From positions 186,001-250,000 of the forward strand of contig JAIXMQ010000034.1 in the NCBI GenBank assembly GCA_025716855.1: a stretch of DNA of 64,000 nt, given 5' to 3'. The position numbers were made by a program, and so were the translations under genes. The first letter of the stretch is position 1. Every line of letters starts with the position of its first letter. This document shows, piece after piece, positions 32,810 through 45,200 of this stretch. The notes under the pieces were generated by a model. The model did no database searches. It worked only from the letters and a program-made list of their open reading frames with translations, and was not told the DNA's origin. The DNA is from Pilaira anomala (lineage: Eukaryota; Mucoromycota; Mucoromycetes; Mucorales; Mucoraceae).

Positions 32810-35800
32810 TTAGTAGGTAGTAGGTTGATTATTCTCGTAGCGAGTTAAGGTTTCTTCTAAAATAGATACAGAACCGTTCTCTAAGGTAGAGCTGTGTGTT
32901 GTAACGAATTCAACTGGTGTAGGCTCCTCATTTCGTGTAGTTGAAAAGGAATTGCCATTGTTGGATTTAGTTACGGTATATACTTGAGTGGAGGTGACAT
33001 AGACTGCATCACCACATACTTCACACTCTGAGTGTTGGTGGTTCTTAAAAATATCCTGAGCAAATATGTTAAATCTTTGTGTCAACTTTTTTTTTTATCA
33101 TAAATAAAAGACTTACTGAACAATATGGAAGTGAAGTAGGTATAGTGTTACATAATGTAACTACGCTTGTTTGTGTATAATCAACTGGTAAAATATAATC
33201 TGTAACATCTAATGAACTAGACGGATCAGACACATTTGGTGATCCAGTAATCATAGATGGATTACCGGTTGTTGTACTTGCAGGTTCTACTCTATTAGTA
33301 AATGTGGTAGTAAAATAGGTACAAGTGGTCGAGACCTTTTTTTTTTTTTTTTTTTTTTGAAAAAAAAGAGAAAAATTAATAAATTGTTGACATAGATATA
33401 AATTAAATAAAGTAAAATATAGTATAACTTACAGCTGGTTGAGTTGGTAAACTACCAGATCGTGTACGTGAAGCCTGTATCTCACTATTTCCATGACACT
33501 CGTTCTTATGGCATCCATTGTGACCACCTTGTTTACCATGACCATGATGTTTGTGGAACATAGTGCCTGCGTGGCCATCTGAAATGTATCCATGGTATTC
33601 TACACCACCATCGTCACCAATACATGTAATTGTTGTATCATTATGTTTAAAAATATGATCCGATTTTCCAACGTGGATATGGATTTCAGAAGTAACAGTC
33701 TGAGTAGAGCCTATGCTGACGCTTGTAGCAGTGCTTATGGTGGTAGCAGTAACTGTCTGTGTGTTAGCTTGTGTAACATTTGCGTTAATAGTAGCAGTAA
33801 CAATAGTAACCTCTATAGGTGCAATTGATGTAGATACAGATATTTCGGTTGTAGTAGCTAATTGAGTCTGAGTGCTTACTTCAGTAAAGTTATTGACTAT
33901 AAAAATCGGTTCGGGAATGAAGAGTGTACTAGTTTCCAAAGTTGTCTCCGTATTTACTTGGGTAACATTAGCGTTAATAGTGGCAGTGACAATAGTAACT
34001 TCTCTAGGTGCAATTGATGTAGATACAGATGTTTCGGTTATAGTAGCTAATTGAGTAGAGGTACCAACTTGAGTAGTAGTCAATGTGTTGTTGATGAGAG
34101 CAGTAACTAATACAACACTAACACTTGTCTCCTTGGCGGTAGCAGTTGCTGTTGTAGTAGCGAATTGAGTGAAAGTACCAACTTGAGTTGTAGTGAGCGT
34201 ATTGTTAATGGTAGCAGTGATGAGACTGACACTAACTTCAGTTTCACATGAACTGGTTTGTGTTGTTGTTATAGTTTCAGTATCAGTAACATTAGAACTG
34301 ATAGTAGCAGTGTACAAGATAACAGTGGGTACGCTAGTTACAGTTGCGAGTTCAGTTTCGGTGCTAATTTGAGTATCAGTCACAGTAGACAATTGTGTTT
34401 CGGTATTGGTCTCAGTGTCAGTTACAGTAGAATTGATAGTGGCAGTATAAAAGACAACGCTAGGTACATTGGTCACAGTGGACAATGAGAGTTCAGTCTG
34501 AACGCTAGTTGTTGTAACCTCACTATTAACTGTAGCAGTGACTACGATAACACTAGGCACATCGGTTACGGTAGCCAATTGTGTTTCGGTGTCGGTTTCA
34601 GTAACATTAGAGCTGATTGTAGCAGTAACTAAGATAACTGTAGGTACGCTAGTTACAGTTGCGAGTTCAGTTTCGGTGCTAATTTGAGTATCAGTCACAG
34701 TAGACAATTGTGTTTCGGTATTGGTCTCAGTGTCAGTTACAGTAGAATTGATAGTGGCAGTATAAAAGACAACGCTAGGTACATTGGTCACAGTGGACAA
34801 TGAGAGTTCAGTTTGAACGCTAGTTGTTGTAACCTCACTATTAACTGTAGCAGTGACTACGATAACACTAGGCACATCGGTTACGGTAGCCAATTGTGTT
34901 TCGGTGTCGGTTTCAGTAACATTAGCATTGATAGTGGCAGTGTACAAGATAACAGTGGGTACGCTAGTTACAGTTGCGAGTTGAGTTTCAGTACTAGTTT
35001 GAATATCAGTTAAAGTGGAATTAACTGTAGCTGTATAAACGACAACACTAGGCACACTAGTTACGGTGGATGTTTGTGTTTCGGTGTTGGTTTCAGTAAA
35101 ATTAGCACTAATAGTGAAGGTTACAACGCTTGGTCCTGGAAGCGTATTGGTTACAGTAGACAATTGTGTTTCGGTGTTAGTGAAATTGTTGGTCAATGTG
35201 TAGAAACGAACATCAACACTTGTTTCGGTCTTGGTAGATGTTTCTGTTGCCGTACTATACTGAGTTGAGGTTCTGTACTCAGTTGAGGTACTAGTATTAT
35301 TTATGGTAGCAGTGACGATAGAGACACTCACTGTCGTGGTAGTTTCTGTAGTTGTGGCTGGTCCAGGAATAGTAGTAGTTACATAGCTTATAGCTGTCGT
35401 ACATGGACTAGTTTGGGTTACTGTCAGTGTTACAGAAGGATTGTTTACAGTTGTGGTACACAAACTATTGATAACTGTGGTAGTTCGAGTACAGCTACCA
35501 GGCACGGTAACGGTGCTAGGAACTAAGGTTGAAGACTAATATGAAGGCAAACGGTATCATTAGAAATATGCCTTCTTTTTTATTTATATTTAGTTTCATG
35601 TAAAGACTTACTGGAGTTTGACCGACATATACTGTAGAAGTAAACCGTGTTGTTGTCGTAGTGTCTTTACTTGTAGTGGACGTGGTTTTGTCAGTGAAAT
35701 ATACCTAAATGGCGAGAGGGCAAAAAGGTCAATTAATACAAAATGAATGATTATGATAAAAATATATGTACATCATTTTCTTACACTTGCAGTACTAGTT

Positions 35801-36305
35801 GATGTTCTAGTAACCCAACTTGTTGAAGGCGTACTATCAGTATTAGTAGCAGCCGCTGCCAAAACTGGATCCATATTAATTCTTCCATCAAAATAGACAT
35901 GTACCTGCCTAAACATCTCACTACAACTAGCCTGAGTAATGTGGTTAAAACACCAAATCATTAAATCCAAATCTCGTTCAGTGGGGTAAATTAGATTTCC
36001 TGTAGTTTGAGCAGCTTTGAGGGCACCTCCCATTTCTGCATTAAGCATTTCATAATTGTTAAATGAATCATAAATATTATTTTCACCAGAAGAGAGTTCA
36101 ATGATGGTATCTTCTAAGCTTGAGTCAGGTTGGGTATTAGTCAGATCAAAATTAGATTCATCTTGAGCTTTTATCCTGTATATATAAATGTTAATAAATT
36201 TCATTTTTACTCTAAATGTGATATGTTACAACAACGCTACCTTTGAAGACAAGATAGAAAGATACAAAGGAATAAAGGCCATACGTAAATGGCGTTAAAC
36301 CTCAT
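32810..36305 (-). CDS. secreted Thr/Ser-rich mucin-like repeat protein (6 exons, 1038 aa)
   Basis: Exons from the 5' end: 36241-36305, 35785-36175, 35612-35704, 33433-35535, 33117-33335, 32810-33055; all joins keep frame. A signal peptide is clear (MRFNAIYVWPLFLCIFL, cleaved near residue 22-26). Residues to about 150 form a non-repetitive region with few cysteines. From about 150 to 790 the chain is Thr/Ser/Val-rich with units such as TETQLSTVTNVPSVVFYTAT and many N-glycosylation sites, including near-perfect 105-residue repeats. At about 800-865 there is a His/Gly-rich stretch (MFHKHHGHGKQGGHNGCH) that might bind metal. The C-terminal 150 residues contain CEVC and no obvious GPI signal or membrane helix. 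Likely a cell-wall or extracellular matrix glycoprotein; no catalytic domain seen. I do not recognise the N-terminal region. Confidence 0.82.
34328..34980 (-). repeat. 315-bp in-frame direct repeat inside the Thr-rich gene
   Basis: The sequence beginning GGTACGCTAGTTACAGTTGC occurs at 34328, 34643 and 34958, exactly 315 bp (105 codons) apart. The first two copies are nearly identical over the whole 315 bp; the third diverges after about 20-30 bases. This is a recent tandem duplication of a coding block. Confidence 0.9.
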
Positions 36306-36397
36306 TTGTAATTTAAGTATCAAAAGAACACAAAATGTATGAACAAGAAAAGAAGAGTTGAAATAAGATTTAAATGTAAAAAAAATTCTCTTTTTAT

Positions 36398-37775
36398 TTA
36401 ACAACTTCCTGACCAAAGCAAATGGATTGCGTTTTTCGGGCCTCCAATTTTATCAGAATATTTACAATGATAAGCAATGTCAATAAAATGTTTACAACAA
36501 TTATCTTCGTCATTTAATTCATTTAATATAATTTCTACACACCGAACTGCAGGAGTAATATCTTCTTTTTGTTCCTCCCCTAATTTTGTTATATAATTTA
36601 TAGCTGAATGAAGTACACTGCTTGAACTGTATATATTTAAACCGATATCTTTAGCTAATTCGGCCAAGAAAAGGATTGCTTGCATATTGAAGGCCAGGTA
36701 ATGAAAAGGTTTTGTTCTTTTTGATTCGAACGGCTGATTTCCAGTCTTTAGATCAATTTGTTTTTGTAAATCATTCTTGAAAAAATTTATAATAACACTT
36801 GATGCTTGCACGGAAATGGGATTTAAAAAATGATCAATTGAAGCTATCTGAACGATATACCAAGTATGGATATTATTTTTAGAATTTGAAGCTTCTAATG
36901 CGACTGGGCTTGATTGCAGCCAGTGGAAGTATTCTGCGAACCAAAATTTTACAGATTGATTTAATGCATAGTAAGCATGGAATGCGTCCAAAATAGGTAA
37001 TAAATTCACAATGCGGGATAAACTAAAGTTGTCATTCTTTAGTAAAAAAAAATATTAATCAAGCACATGCAAATAGATCTTACACTCTTGAACTTATAAC
37101 ACCCTCGCCACGACCCATTTGAAATTTATTTTGAGAGCCTCTTACGAATTGTGCATAGTTCAAATTGGGATTCATTCTAGTATTTTCATTCAGAAAAAAG
37201 GTGTCTAGTAAGGACACGGCATGAATAGCATAATTTTCATTGTCAAAGAAATAGTATCCTAGACATAAATATGTGAAATTTTCAGCAAATGATTCCAATT
37301 GAGACTGGTCTTTTACACTCGTAATATCTATAATAAAATCGTTTAATGGCAACAGACATTATAGGAGTAACATCATTACCTGGATTTCTTTTCCCATCTT
37401 TCCTAATATAGTTTGTGCCTGATTCACTCTATTATTTTTTATTTTAGACTCGAGTTTGGTTATACACATATATTCCTTTCTTTAGTATTTACCGGCCACC
37501 AATATCTATTCAATTGATTTTAGTAAGGATATAAAACATTTCTAATTGATACTTTACGGTGCATAGCTCAGAAAATCACGGATATCTCCACTTGGAGCAA
37601 TATGTGGTGATGTCTTTCCAAATGTAATACTAAATGGTCCACTTTTTAAAGCTTCATTGGCAAGCTTTTCTAAACAAACATAAGCATTCTTTGTCGTTTC
37701 AGTAGGGCCAGTTTCTTTTTGTATTCTTAGTCTTTGCAGGGAAATATACTCGACTTCAGGTTTTCTTGGGCCCAT
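36398..37775 (-). CDS. alginate-lyase-family protein (5 exons, 386 aa)
   Basis: Resembles the alginate lyase fold of Pfam PF05426, alpha/alpha barrel enzymes that cleave uronate polysaccharides by beta-elimination. Exons from the 5' end: 37558-37775, 37493-37505 (a 13-nt microexon), 37380-37428, 37086-37327, 36398-37036. Family marks in order: SGDIRDFLSYAPYWWP, YIRKDGKRNP, NENTRMNPNLNYAQF, MGRGEGVISSR, then SKNNIHTWY, which carries the Asn and His expected in the active site, and RTKPFHYLAFNMQAILFLAE. The microexon supplies the YWWP motif and is needed to join the flanking exons in frame. No signal peptide is seen, so the protein would be intracellular unless an upstream exon was missed. It lies beside the sex HMG gene; I recall alginate-lyase-like neighbours being reported at Mucorales sex loci but cannot verify that. 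Substrate unknown. Confidence 0.8.
37493..37505 (-). other. 13-nt microexon of the alginate-lyase-family gene
   Basis: ATATTGGTGGCCG on the minus strand lies between AATAG and GTAAATAC. It completes the codon left by exon 1 and gives Tyr-Trp-Trp-Pro, the conserved family motif, before joining exon 3 (AGTGAATCAGGC). Skipping it shifts the frame. Confidence 0.75.
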
Positions 37776-40700
37776 TTCACTCAGTTTTTTTTTTTTTTTT
37801 TTTTCGTTTGTTAGATAAAAAGTATATTAGCGTTGTAATTGTCGTCATTGATAGTAAAAATAGACCTTTTTATTTTTGGTACAGTCACATCGAGATTACA
37901 ATCATTTGCTTGGTAATATTTGTGTGACAGAAATTTTAGTTCTTCCACAACCACACATCATTTTCAAATTAATTCAACCAAAATAGCCAAAGTATGCTGG
38001 GTGGCATACAAATGAGTATTTTGAGGGGTCCGTTCTCAAAGCTTTCACTTCTCTTTTTATTGCTGAACAAATTGTTCATTATAGCACGTAGTAGCCCCGC
38101 TTTCCTGTAGCATAAAGCCTTTTTTACCTGTAACATTTACCTCTTTGCAATAAGGAGTGAATATTGCATTAAGAATGACAACATACTTGAGCTGTGTAAA
38201 ATAAATTTTATACTTGAAAGATAACTATAGCGAAAATACAAATGTAACACAATCTTTTGCATACTTTCCAGTCGGACTAATTCAAACCATATCTCCCAGA
38301 TAATGTCGTACTGGTGTGAGGATTAGTTATTTAGTAACACATTCGAACTTATCTACTACCAAGTTATTGGCCCTTCATTAAGTTCTGTCCCAAGGACGAA
38401 AATACTTCAAGAGACCCGAAGAGCTTTTTTTATGATTAAAAGAGCTTTTCCACAATGTGCAATCCGGAATAACATTAACTACTTATTTGTTTCATAGTAC
38501 CACCTTAAACTTTATTTCTTTCGCATGTATAGCTTTTCAATAAACAATTATTGAAAATCTTAAATTTAAGAATTGAACCCTCCCAATTTAGTTTTTAAGT
38601 AGTTAGTCTGTAAAACTCTGGCTAATATTCGAAGCCGGCTATGTCTGCAATGACATTTCAATTGAGATTGTACTGATAGATTAGGGAACAGTTTATTACC
38701 AGTTATGTATTCTATGCAATGCTAATAATATACAACATGATCCCATAACATACCAATTATAATATGCTTATTCCGATACTAATATCTCGCATACATAACA
38801 CGATACCAGCACTCAACTCTTTAAAGTAATCGTATCAACGATGGCATCAATAATTAGCTCCAAAAATTGCTACTACATTAGCTACAATACTTACAGTTAT
38901 CTAATTGTCCTGATTGTATGTGGTAATGTAGCATAGTAAATAAAGCAGTAAGATTACATCCAGATACTGGGATTAAATATCTAATACAATAGAAAGTTTA
39001 TTATTGAATAATCAGAAACATATAAAAGATAAAGATGTTAATTCACACACTACATTAGTATAAAACATAGAAGCAGATAACATACTAATATAAACCATAT
39101 TATGATATCATATATGTAACTCAGTAGTCTGTAAAATAAAGAAATATAAATACTCTCTCAGATTAGAATAGATTCAATCTCTTACACTTTTATCTTCTAC
39201 TCTTTTTACTCTAATAATAAAACTATTGTAAACAATCTTCAACTACTTATCTAGCTTTTATTATTTTATTTTTATGCACCAGTCTATTCTATATCACAAC
39301 ATTGTATAAACTTAGCTAAAGTAGGTTTCATTGATGCATAGAAAAATAAATGTTATTATCATATTTTATTGATTTATGATGTAAACATATGACCTAAGCT
39401 AAACTATGGTTAAATAATGTTTATTTCGAAAAATAAAAATTGAGCGATTAGAAATACAAGATATGAAACTATTGTCTTTGCTACAGAATTCTGAACTTTT
39501 TCATAAAATTTTTCTGGTTATAACTACACTATATTACTAGTTAGGTACGTATGTTGTATTTTGATAATTTAAGGTGTTAGCCGGGAATTGATCAATTTTT
39601 CTTTAAGAGCAAATGATTCAGACATTTATAGTGCTTCTCACATAATAATGGTCACACTTATTTTAAGTTTGATATGCTAAACTGTCGCTACTGCATAGTC
39701 TATGTAGTATACCATGTATAAAAGTCACTTCGTCTTAAACGCACGTTTCATTTGGCATATCAATAAATAATTTTTATGTTGATATGGGCTGGAACACTTT
39801 TTAAGCATCTTTGTCTTTCGATACTTGCAAGAAAAAGGTTTAACACTGAAGCATTTTTCCGAGATACTCTCCAAATAGATTAGATTTTGTTTACAGATGG
39901 CTTTTGTGGATTTTTTTTTTGTTTATTGATGTTATTGGACAATGCTAACTTCGAAAAAAAGAGAGTAAAAGAAATTTTTTGTTATTAATAATTTTATTTC
40001 ATAATACTCTGGCAACATTAGCTCTTTATTTAAGATAATAATAAATTTTTAAGGGTCTATTGTCAATTCAATGTATTGACGTAACTAACTCTTTTTCGAA
40101 TATTAATTTTTAGCAGCCTATGTCTTTTCCGAAGCTTTCTGAAGTTACCTGCCTTTTTTTATAAGTTTCCAAAACTTTAACAAATAGAAACAGTGTATAT
40201 ACAAGTATTTCTAACTACAGTTCTACTTTGACATCATCATAGTAAAAAATATGGTTCTGTTGTCAGACTTGTATAATTCTGGGTATATTCAGAAGAGATT
40301 TGGTTTGATAAATGAGTTGTAGGATTGTTGTCCAAAATTTTTCTGGTGTGATTTCTCTATTCATGAATAAACTTTCAACTTTAATTTCGTTGATTGCTCT
40401 GATAAATCGATCATGTTTGACTGAGCAGTCTTTAGATAAAATTAGTTTTATGAAATTAACTGTTAAAAAACATTTTTGATGACAATATGTATGGAAATAT
40501 GAATGGGAATATTTTGGGAGTAGTTTTTTTCTAACCAGATTTTACAAATACCTTGATATCGTCATACTATATATATATATATTAATGGTTTCTAGCTTAC
40601 ACATTAGTTTACTAAGTAACAAGCTTGAATTGATTGAACACTAGTGTAACAGATATATGACAGCCTTTTTTTTAAAAAATGAACATAAAACATCGAGAGC

Positions 40701-41217
40701 AACTTGTATGTGTATTATCAACGATTTTAAAAATCTGATTGTTTCCAATCAACCTTTCTTTTTCTCTTTCCGCCTATCACGTGGCATTAGCTAGCTCTAG
40801 GCTTGTATCTTACAGATTGATACCTTATCCATTTGCCAACGTCTCAGTATAAGCTTCAGATGATTCTCTATTAGTATGATTGTTATTCTACCGTATATGA
40901 CATTCAATTTCAAGAAAATAAACTTGACAACATTAATAATCTTATTGTCTATCTCACAGGATTGAGAGAAAAAACATAGTTCCCGTGCAGTAGCTTCTAT
41001 ACATTATCATGATTTCGTGTTAATTTATATTGTATATAATTAAAAAGAAGTAACCAAATGTCTGTAAGGATAAGATGTTCTTGTAAAGATTATTCATTCA
41101 CACAATGAATATAAAAAATGATCGCTCATCCAATTAAAATTGATATTCTTTATTTATAACTTGAAAGAAACAAGAATCATTAATTCACTCTTTCTTTCCT
41201 ATAAAAATAAGATAAAG
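37776..41217. other. 3.4-kb gene-free AT-rich side of the sex locus
   Basis: No open reading frame worth naming lies between the divergently oriented alginate-lyase-family gene and the HMG gene. A T-tract of about 24 is at 37781-37804 and an AT microsatellite at 40568-40582. In other Mucorales a triose phosphate transporter gene (tptA) flanks the HMG gene; none is found here or elsewhere in the window. This stretch may be part of the sex-specific (idiomorphic) sequence and holds the HMG gene promoter. Confidence 0.6.
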
Positions 41218-42174
41218 ATGAAAAGTAATATTTATTTAAAACCAACACCATATACCAGACAGCTAAAACCAAAGTCATCGTTTCCAAAGAAAACACTTCC
41301 TGTCCAAAATTTATCATTCAGTAACGATCAAGAAGGAAAGACCCTTATAAAAATATATCCTAGTCAAGTATCAATTACCTCCCAAGAATTAATTGATATG
41401 ATAAAAGAAAAGAAAGAAAGTATACAAAAAGAAAATAGCACTTGTATTCTTCGCGAAAACATACTGGTCGCTATTCACAATTTTGCATGTGATGAAGACA
41501 CTTCAACCTCTATAGATCAAGACTCAACCTTACCAGCTGTAACTCAGCCTACTGAGCCAAGACGTCCCATTAATGCTTTTATACTCTACCGCACAGCTTT
41601 AAGGAAGAGAATCAAGGCTCTGTTTCCCTCCTTTAGTAATAGTGATATCTCGAAATTTACAGGTGCCATGTGGAAGGCAGCAGACAAAAGCGTTAAAGAC
41701 AAATATATAAAACAGGCAATGGAACGTAGAGTTTTACACAAACAGATGTATCCCGATTTCGAATACAACACTAAAAAAGAGAATGTTGGAAAAATGGTTT
41801 CGAATTGTGAGGAATACTCATTTATAAATGATAACTGGGATGATTATTTTAACTGGTGCATACAAAATGCTACTACAGGAATAGCTACTGAAGGAGCTCG
41901 ATGGGGAGGTGAACTAAACTCTTTACCGGCTTTCACAAACTGGAGTAGTTTAAACACTGGCGTTGAAGATGAACCATTCAACTTAACGAACTTATTAGGT
42001 GTGGGTTTTCAAGAATCTAATGGATGGAAGGAAGTTTGTGATATGGTTAATCAATTTTTTCCAGAAGATTCAAACCAGAATACGTTAATTGATGATAGGC
42101 TCTGGCTAAGTATTGGTGGTACCGAGCTGAAGAATTTAGAAGATAATAACCTATTTCAATCTGATTTTAATTAA
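41218..42174 (+). CDS. HMG-box mating-type protein (SexM/SexP type, 318 aa)
   Basis: Sequence-specific DNA-binding regulator expected to set mating type. A single HMG box spans residues 113-184: it starts EPRRPINAFILYRTALRKRI, continues through SNSDISKFTGAMWK and ends around MYPDFEYNTKKE, with the box's hydrophobic core and basic residues in place. Flanking parts are low in recognisable motifs: a basic N-terminus (residues 1-30) and an acidic, Trp-containing C-terminal region. The single exon starts at the first ATG after a stop-containing leader. Identity as the sex gene rests on three things seen together: an HMG box of the MATA-like class, the tandem RNA helicase with NFX1 fingers 95 bp downstream, and the fungal lineage. 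RRPINAFILYR looks more like SexM than SexP to me, but I cannot decide between them. Confidence 0.85.
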   Translation: MKSNIYLKPTPYTRQLKPKSSFPKKTLPVQNLSFSNDQEGKTLIKIYPSQVSITSQELIDMIKEKKESIQKENSTCILRENILVAIHNFACDEDTSTSIDQDSTLPAVTQPTEPRRPINAFILYRTALRKRIKALFPSFSNSDISKFTGAMWKAADKSVKDKYIKQAMERRVLHKQMYPDFEYNTKKENVGKMVSNCEEYSFINDNWDDYFNWCIQNATTGIATEGARWGGELNSLPAFTNWSSLNTGVEDEPFNLTNLLGVGFQESNGWKEVCDMVNQFFPEDSNQNTLIDDRLWLSIGGTELKNLEDNNLFQSDFN

Positions 42175-42269
42175 ATTTGACTTTCGAACTACGGGATTTT
42201 TTTTTGTAAATAAATTATCGGACTTCTGAATAGTCTTTTCTTTCTTTTATATTCAACTTTTTGATAAAT
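42175..42269 (+). promoter_or_regulatory. 95-bp gap between HMG gene and helicase
   Basis: The HMG stop codon and the helicase ATG are 95 bp apart on the same strand. The gap holds a T-tract (42198-42206) and pyrimidine-rich sequence but is too small for a separate terminator and promoter of usual size. The helicase promoter must overlap the HMG 3' end, or the two are co-transcribed. Confidence 0.5.
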
Positions 42270-45200
42270 ATGGGCTCGAGAAAAGAATCCTCTCGTTCGC
42301 GTTGGGATAATGTTGATTGGGATTCTCCAAAGTAAAAAAAAAAAAAAAAAAATCTGAGAGAGAGAGATAGAAAATAGTTTATAGATTAGGATACTAAACA
42401 AAAATAGTTTATCAAATTCACCTACAGTTGTCAATGTGACAATCAATTCGTTAACGAATGAAGTAGAATTATTAAATAATAATAACAACAACAATAAAGG
42501 CAAAACCAACAATACACGTTCAAAGTTTGATTTTGGCTCAAACACAGCTTCAGATAATTGGTTATACGATGCAGGACGTGGTTGGGATTCCAGTCCAAAT
42601 GTACAAGGAAAGAGTTGGAATCCTTCCGTTGACGAAGATCCACAAGACGTTTATGGCCACAAGTTTAGTACAAAAGAAAAAGCCACATTTAAACTAAATT
42701 TGGATATTGAAGATGTTCCAGTCTTCTCAAAAGTAACAGATTATACAGCTTTTCGCAAACAAGATATTATACCAGATTATGATGATATTATTACTGCTGA
42801 AGAGCTAAAGGATCCTGAAGTTTGGGAAAATCGAAATTTTAGAACACCTCTTCCAGATATACCAATTAATCGTATAAAGACACCTTATGATAATACAGAT
42901 CAATACTTGTATACTCATTTCGAATTAATGCGTCAAGATTTTCTTATTCCTCTTCAAAAAGCTGTTAAAGCATATAAAGAAGTTTATAATTATACAAAAA
43001 CTAAAGATGATCAAGGTGCAGCTATGGAAACCGCATCAAATCAACAACCTTATAGGTTATACGAACACGTAAGAAAAAGAAAATAATAAATTTAGGATAG
43101 GGTTAATTAATCAAGTTTTTTTTTTTTTAGGTACATTTAAACGCGATTGTATTTGGTAGTAAACAAACATTGTACAGAATCAGTTTCCGATTACCATATT
43201 ATTGTCGAGTCAATTGGCCACAATCTAAAAGATTAATGCCGGGTACACTTGTCTTATTATCCAAAGATCACTTTGAAAAAGATTTGAAAATAGCGACCAT
43301 CGTTGAAAGAGGAGATGAACCCATGCGAGGAGCAAATCGATTCGAGTATTTATTGGATTTATATCTTGAAAGAGACAATGAAAATCAACCTTTTGGATTT
43401 GGTGATCCTTCCACGGCAAATGAAGATACATATGTAATGATTGAAGCAACGGATGGGTACTTTGAAGCTTATAGACATGTCTTGAACGTCTTTCAAAGAA
43501 TTAAACCGACTGAACTTCCATTTAAGCCTTACTTGGTTGATCTTTCAAATGAAATCTTGATTCCCAATTATGCAGCAAGAAAGGGAACTTATGATATCAG
43601 ATTAGATAAACCTGTGAGAGGAGTTGACAGATGGTATGTGGATATTAGACGTGAATGGCCTAGATATGATCATAGATTGGATAAAACACAAGAAGATGCA
43701 TTAAGAACGATGCTCTCTCATAATTTATCTATTGTACAAGGTCCTCCAGGTACTGGTAAAACTTATGTGGGTACTTATGCTATGCAAGTTTTACTTAATA
43801 ACTTTGATGCTTCTTTGGGCCCAATCGTCTGCATCTGTCAAACAAATCACGGTAAGTAAATATATAGTATATACATATATAATGATAATAACTGACATGT
43901 CATCTTTCAAAAAAAAAAAAAAAAAAAAGCCTTGGATCAGTTCTTGGAACATATTTACAAGCATGAGGAAAAGATTGTTCGTGTCGGTGGAAGATCTAAA
44001 TCTGATTTATTAAAAGACAATACATTATATGAACTAAAAAAAGTTCACGAAAGACCTCGGGGTATCGGAAGAATGTATCGTTCACGAGACGAGCTTGGAA
44101 AAGAAATTAGAAGGGCTTTAATTGAATTATATGAAGAACCTTGCGTTTCTGTTGATTTCATTACGAACATAAAAGGCTTAAATCCAAGACAAATCGATAG
44201 TCTTTCACGTATAAATGAAAAAGTCAAAAGTGCAGTCAAACCTTCTTCTTCACGTAATTTTAGTATTGCGGATGACTCAGATTCAGATGATGATTGGGAG
44301 ATCAGTTCAGCAGAACCAGCTGTATTACCTAAAAAGACACAATTCAGTAACAGAAGAGGGAATAATGCACCACCACTACCACAGCAACAACAAAGAAAGA
44401 ATGGTGCTTCTAGTTCTTGGGCAGGTGGTAATCCAAATCGAATTGAGCCTGTCAAAGAGAAAAAGACAAATCCAGTTGAACTTTGGTTAGCAGAAGCAAT
44501 TGATTACATGGATGACTCCGGTATGATGTCCACGATTGCGGAAGAAATGAAGCAAACTTTATTAGAAAAGGAAAAGGGGTTAGTCTTTGACGAAGATCTA
44601 GATGATCGTGATTTAATTGAAGAAGATGAATTGAAAGAAGTAGTACAAGAATTTAGAGGTGATGACGATAAAGCTTTCAGAAATCCATTTATTCAAATCG
44701 GAAAAGCATATAAAAAGCAAAGTGAACCTGCACCTGGTGAAGGTCCTGAAAGAAAAGTTGTCAACTATCAAAAGATTAGAACAGCTAGAGAGTGTGAACC
44801 TCAAAAGTTTAATTTCTTTGATGATAGTGGTGATGATAGCTTTTTTGAAGAAGATAATAACAAGTATTCACTTGAGAGATGGATGAAGGAAAATGATGTA
44901 TCTATGTGGCCCCTTCCTGTTCGTTTGAAGGCACATAAAATCTGGGTAGATCAAAGAAATGCCATGTTGGAAGCAAAGATAAGAATGCTCATGAAACGAT
45001 ATGTTGAGCTTTCGGATGAGATTCGAAAGACTACTGCTGCATTTGAAGCAAAGATTTGTAGAGAGCATAGAGTTGTTGGAATGACGAGTACTGCTGCTGT
45101 AAGTATATGGTTTCCACATCTTGAAAAAAAAAAATTTGTATTGACTTTATCTTTTATACATGTATTAGGCTAAATACCATGATTTGTTGGAAGCAATGCG

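Noticed and set aside
38560..38650. possible tRNA on the minus strand, suggested by GGGTTCAATTC
   Set aside because: The flanking sequence does not form a T-arm or acceptor stem, and no anticodon arm fits.
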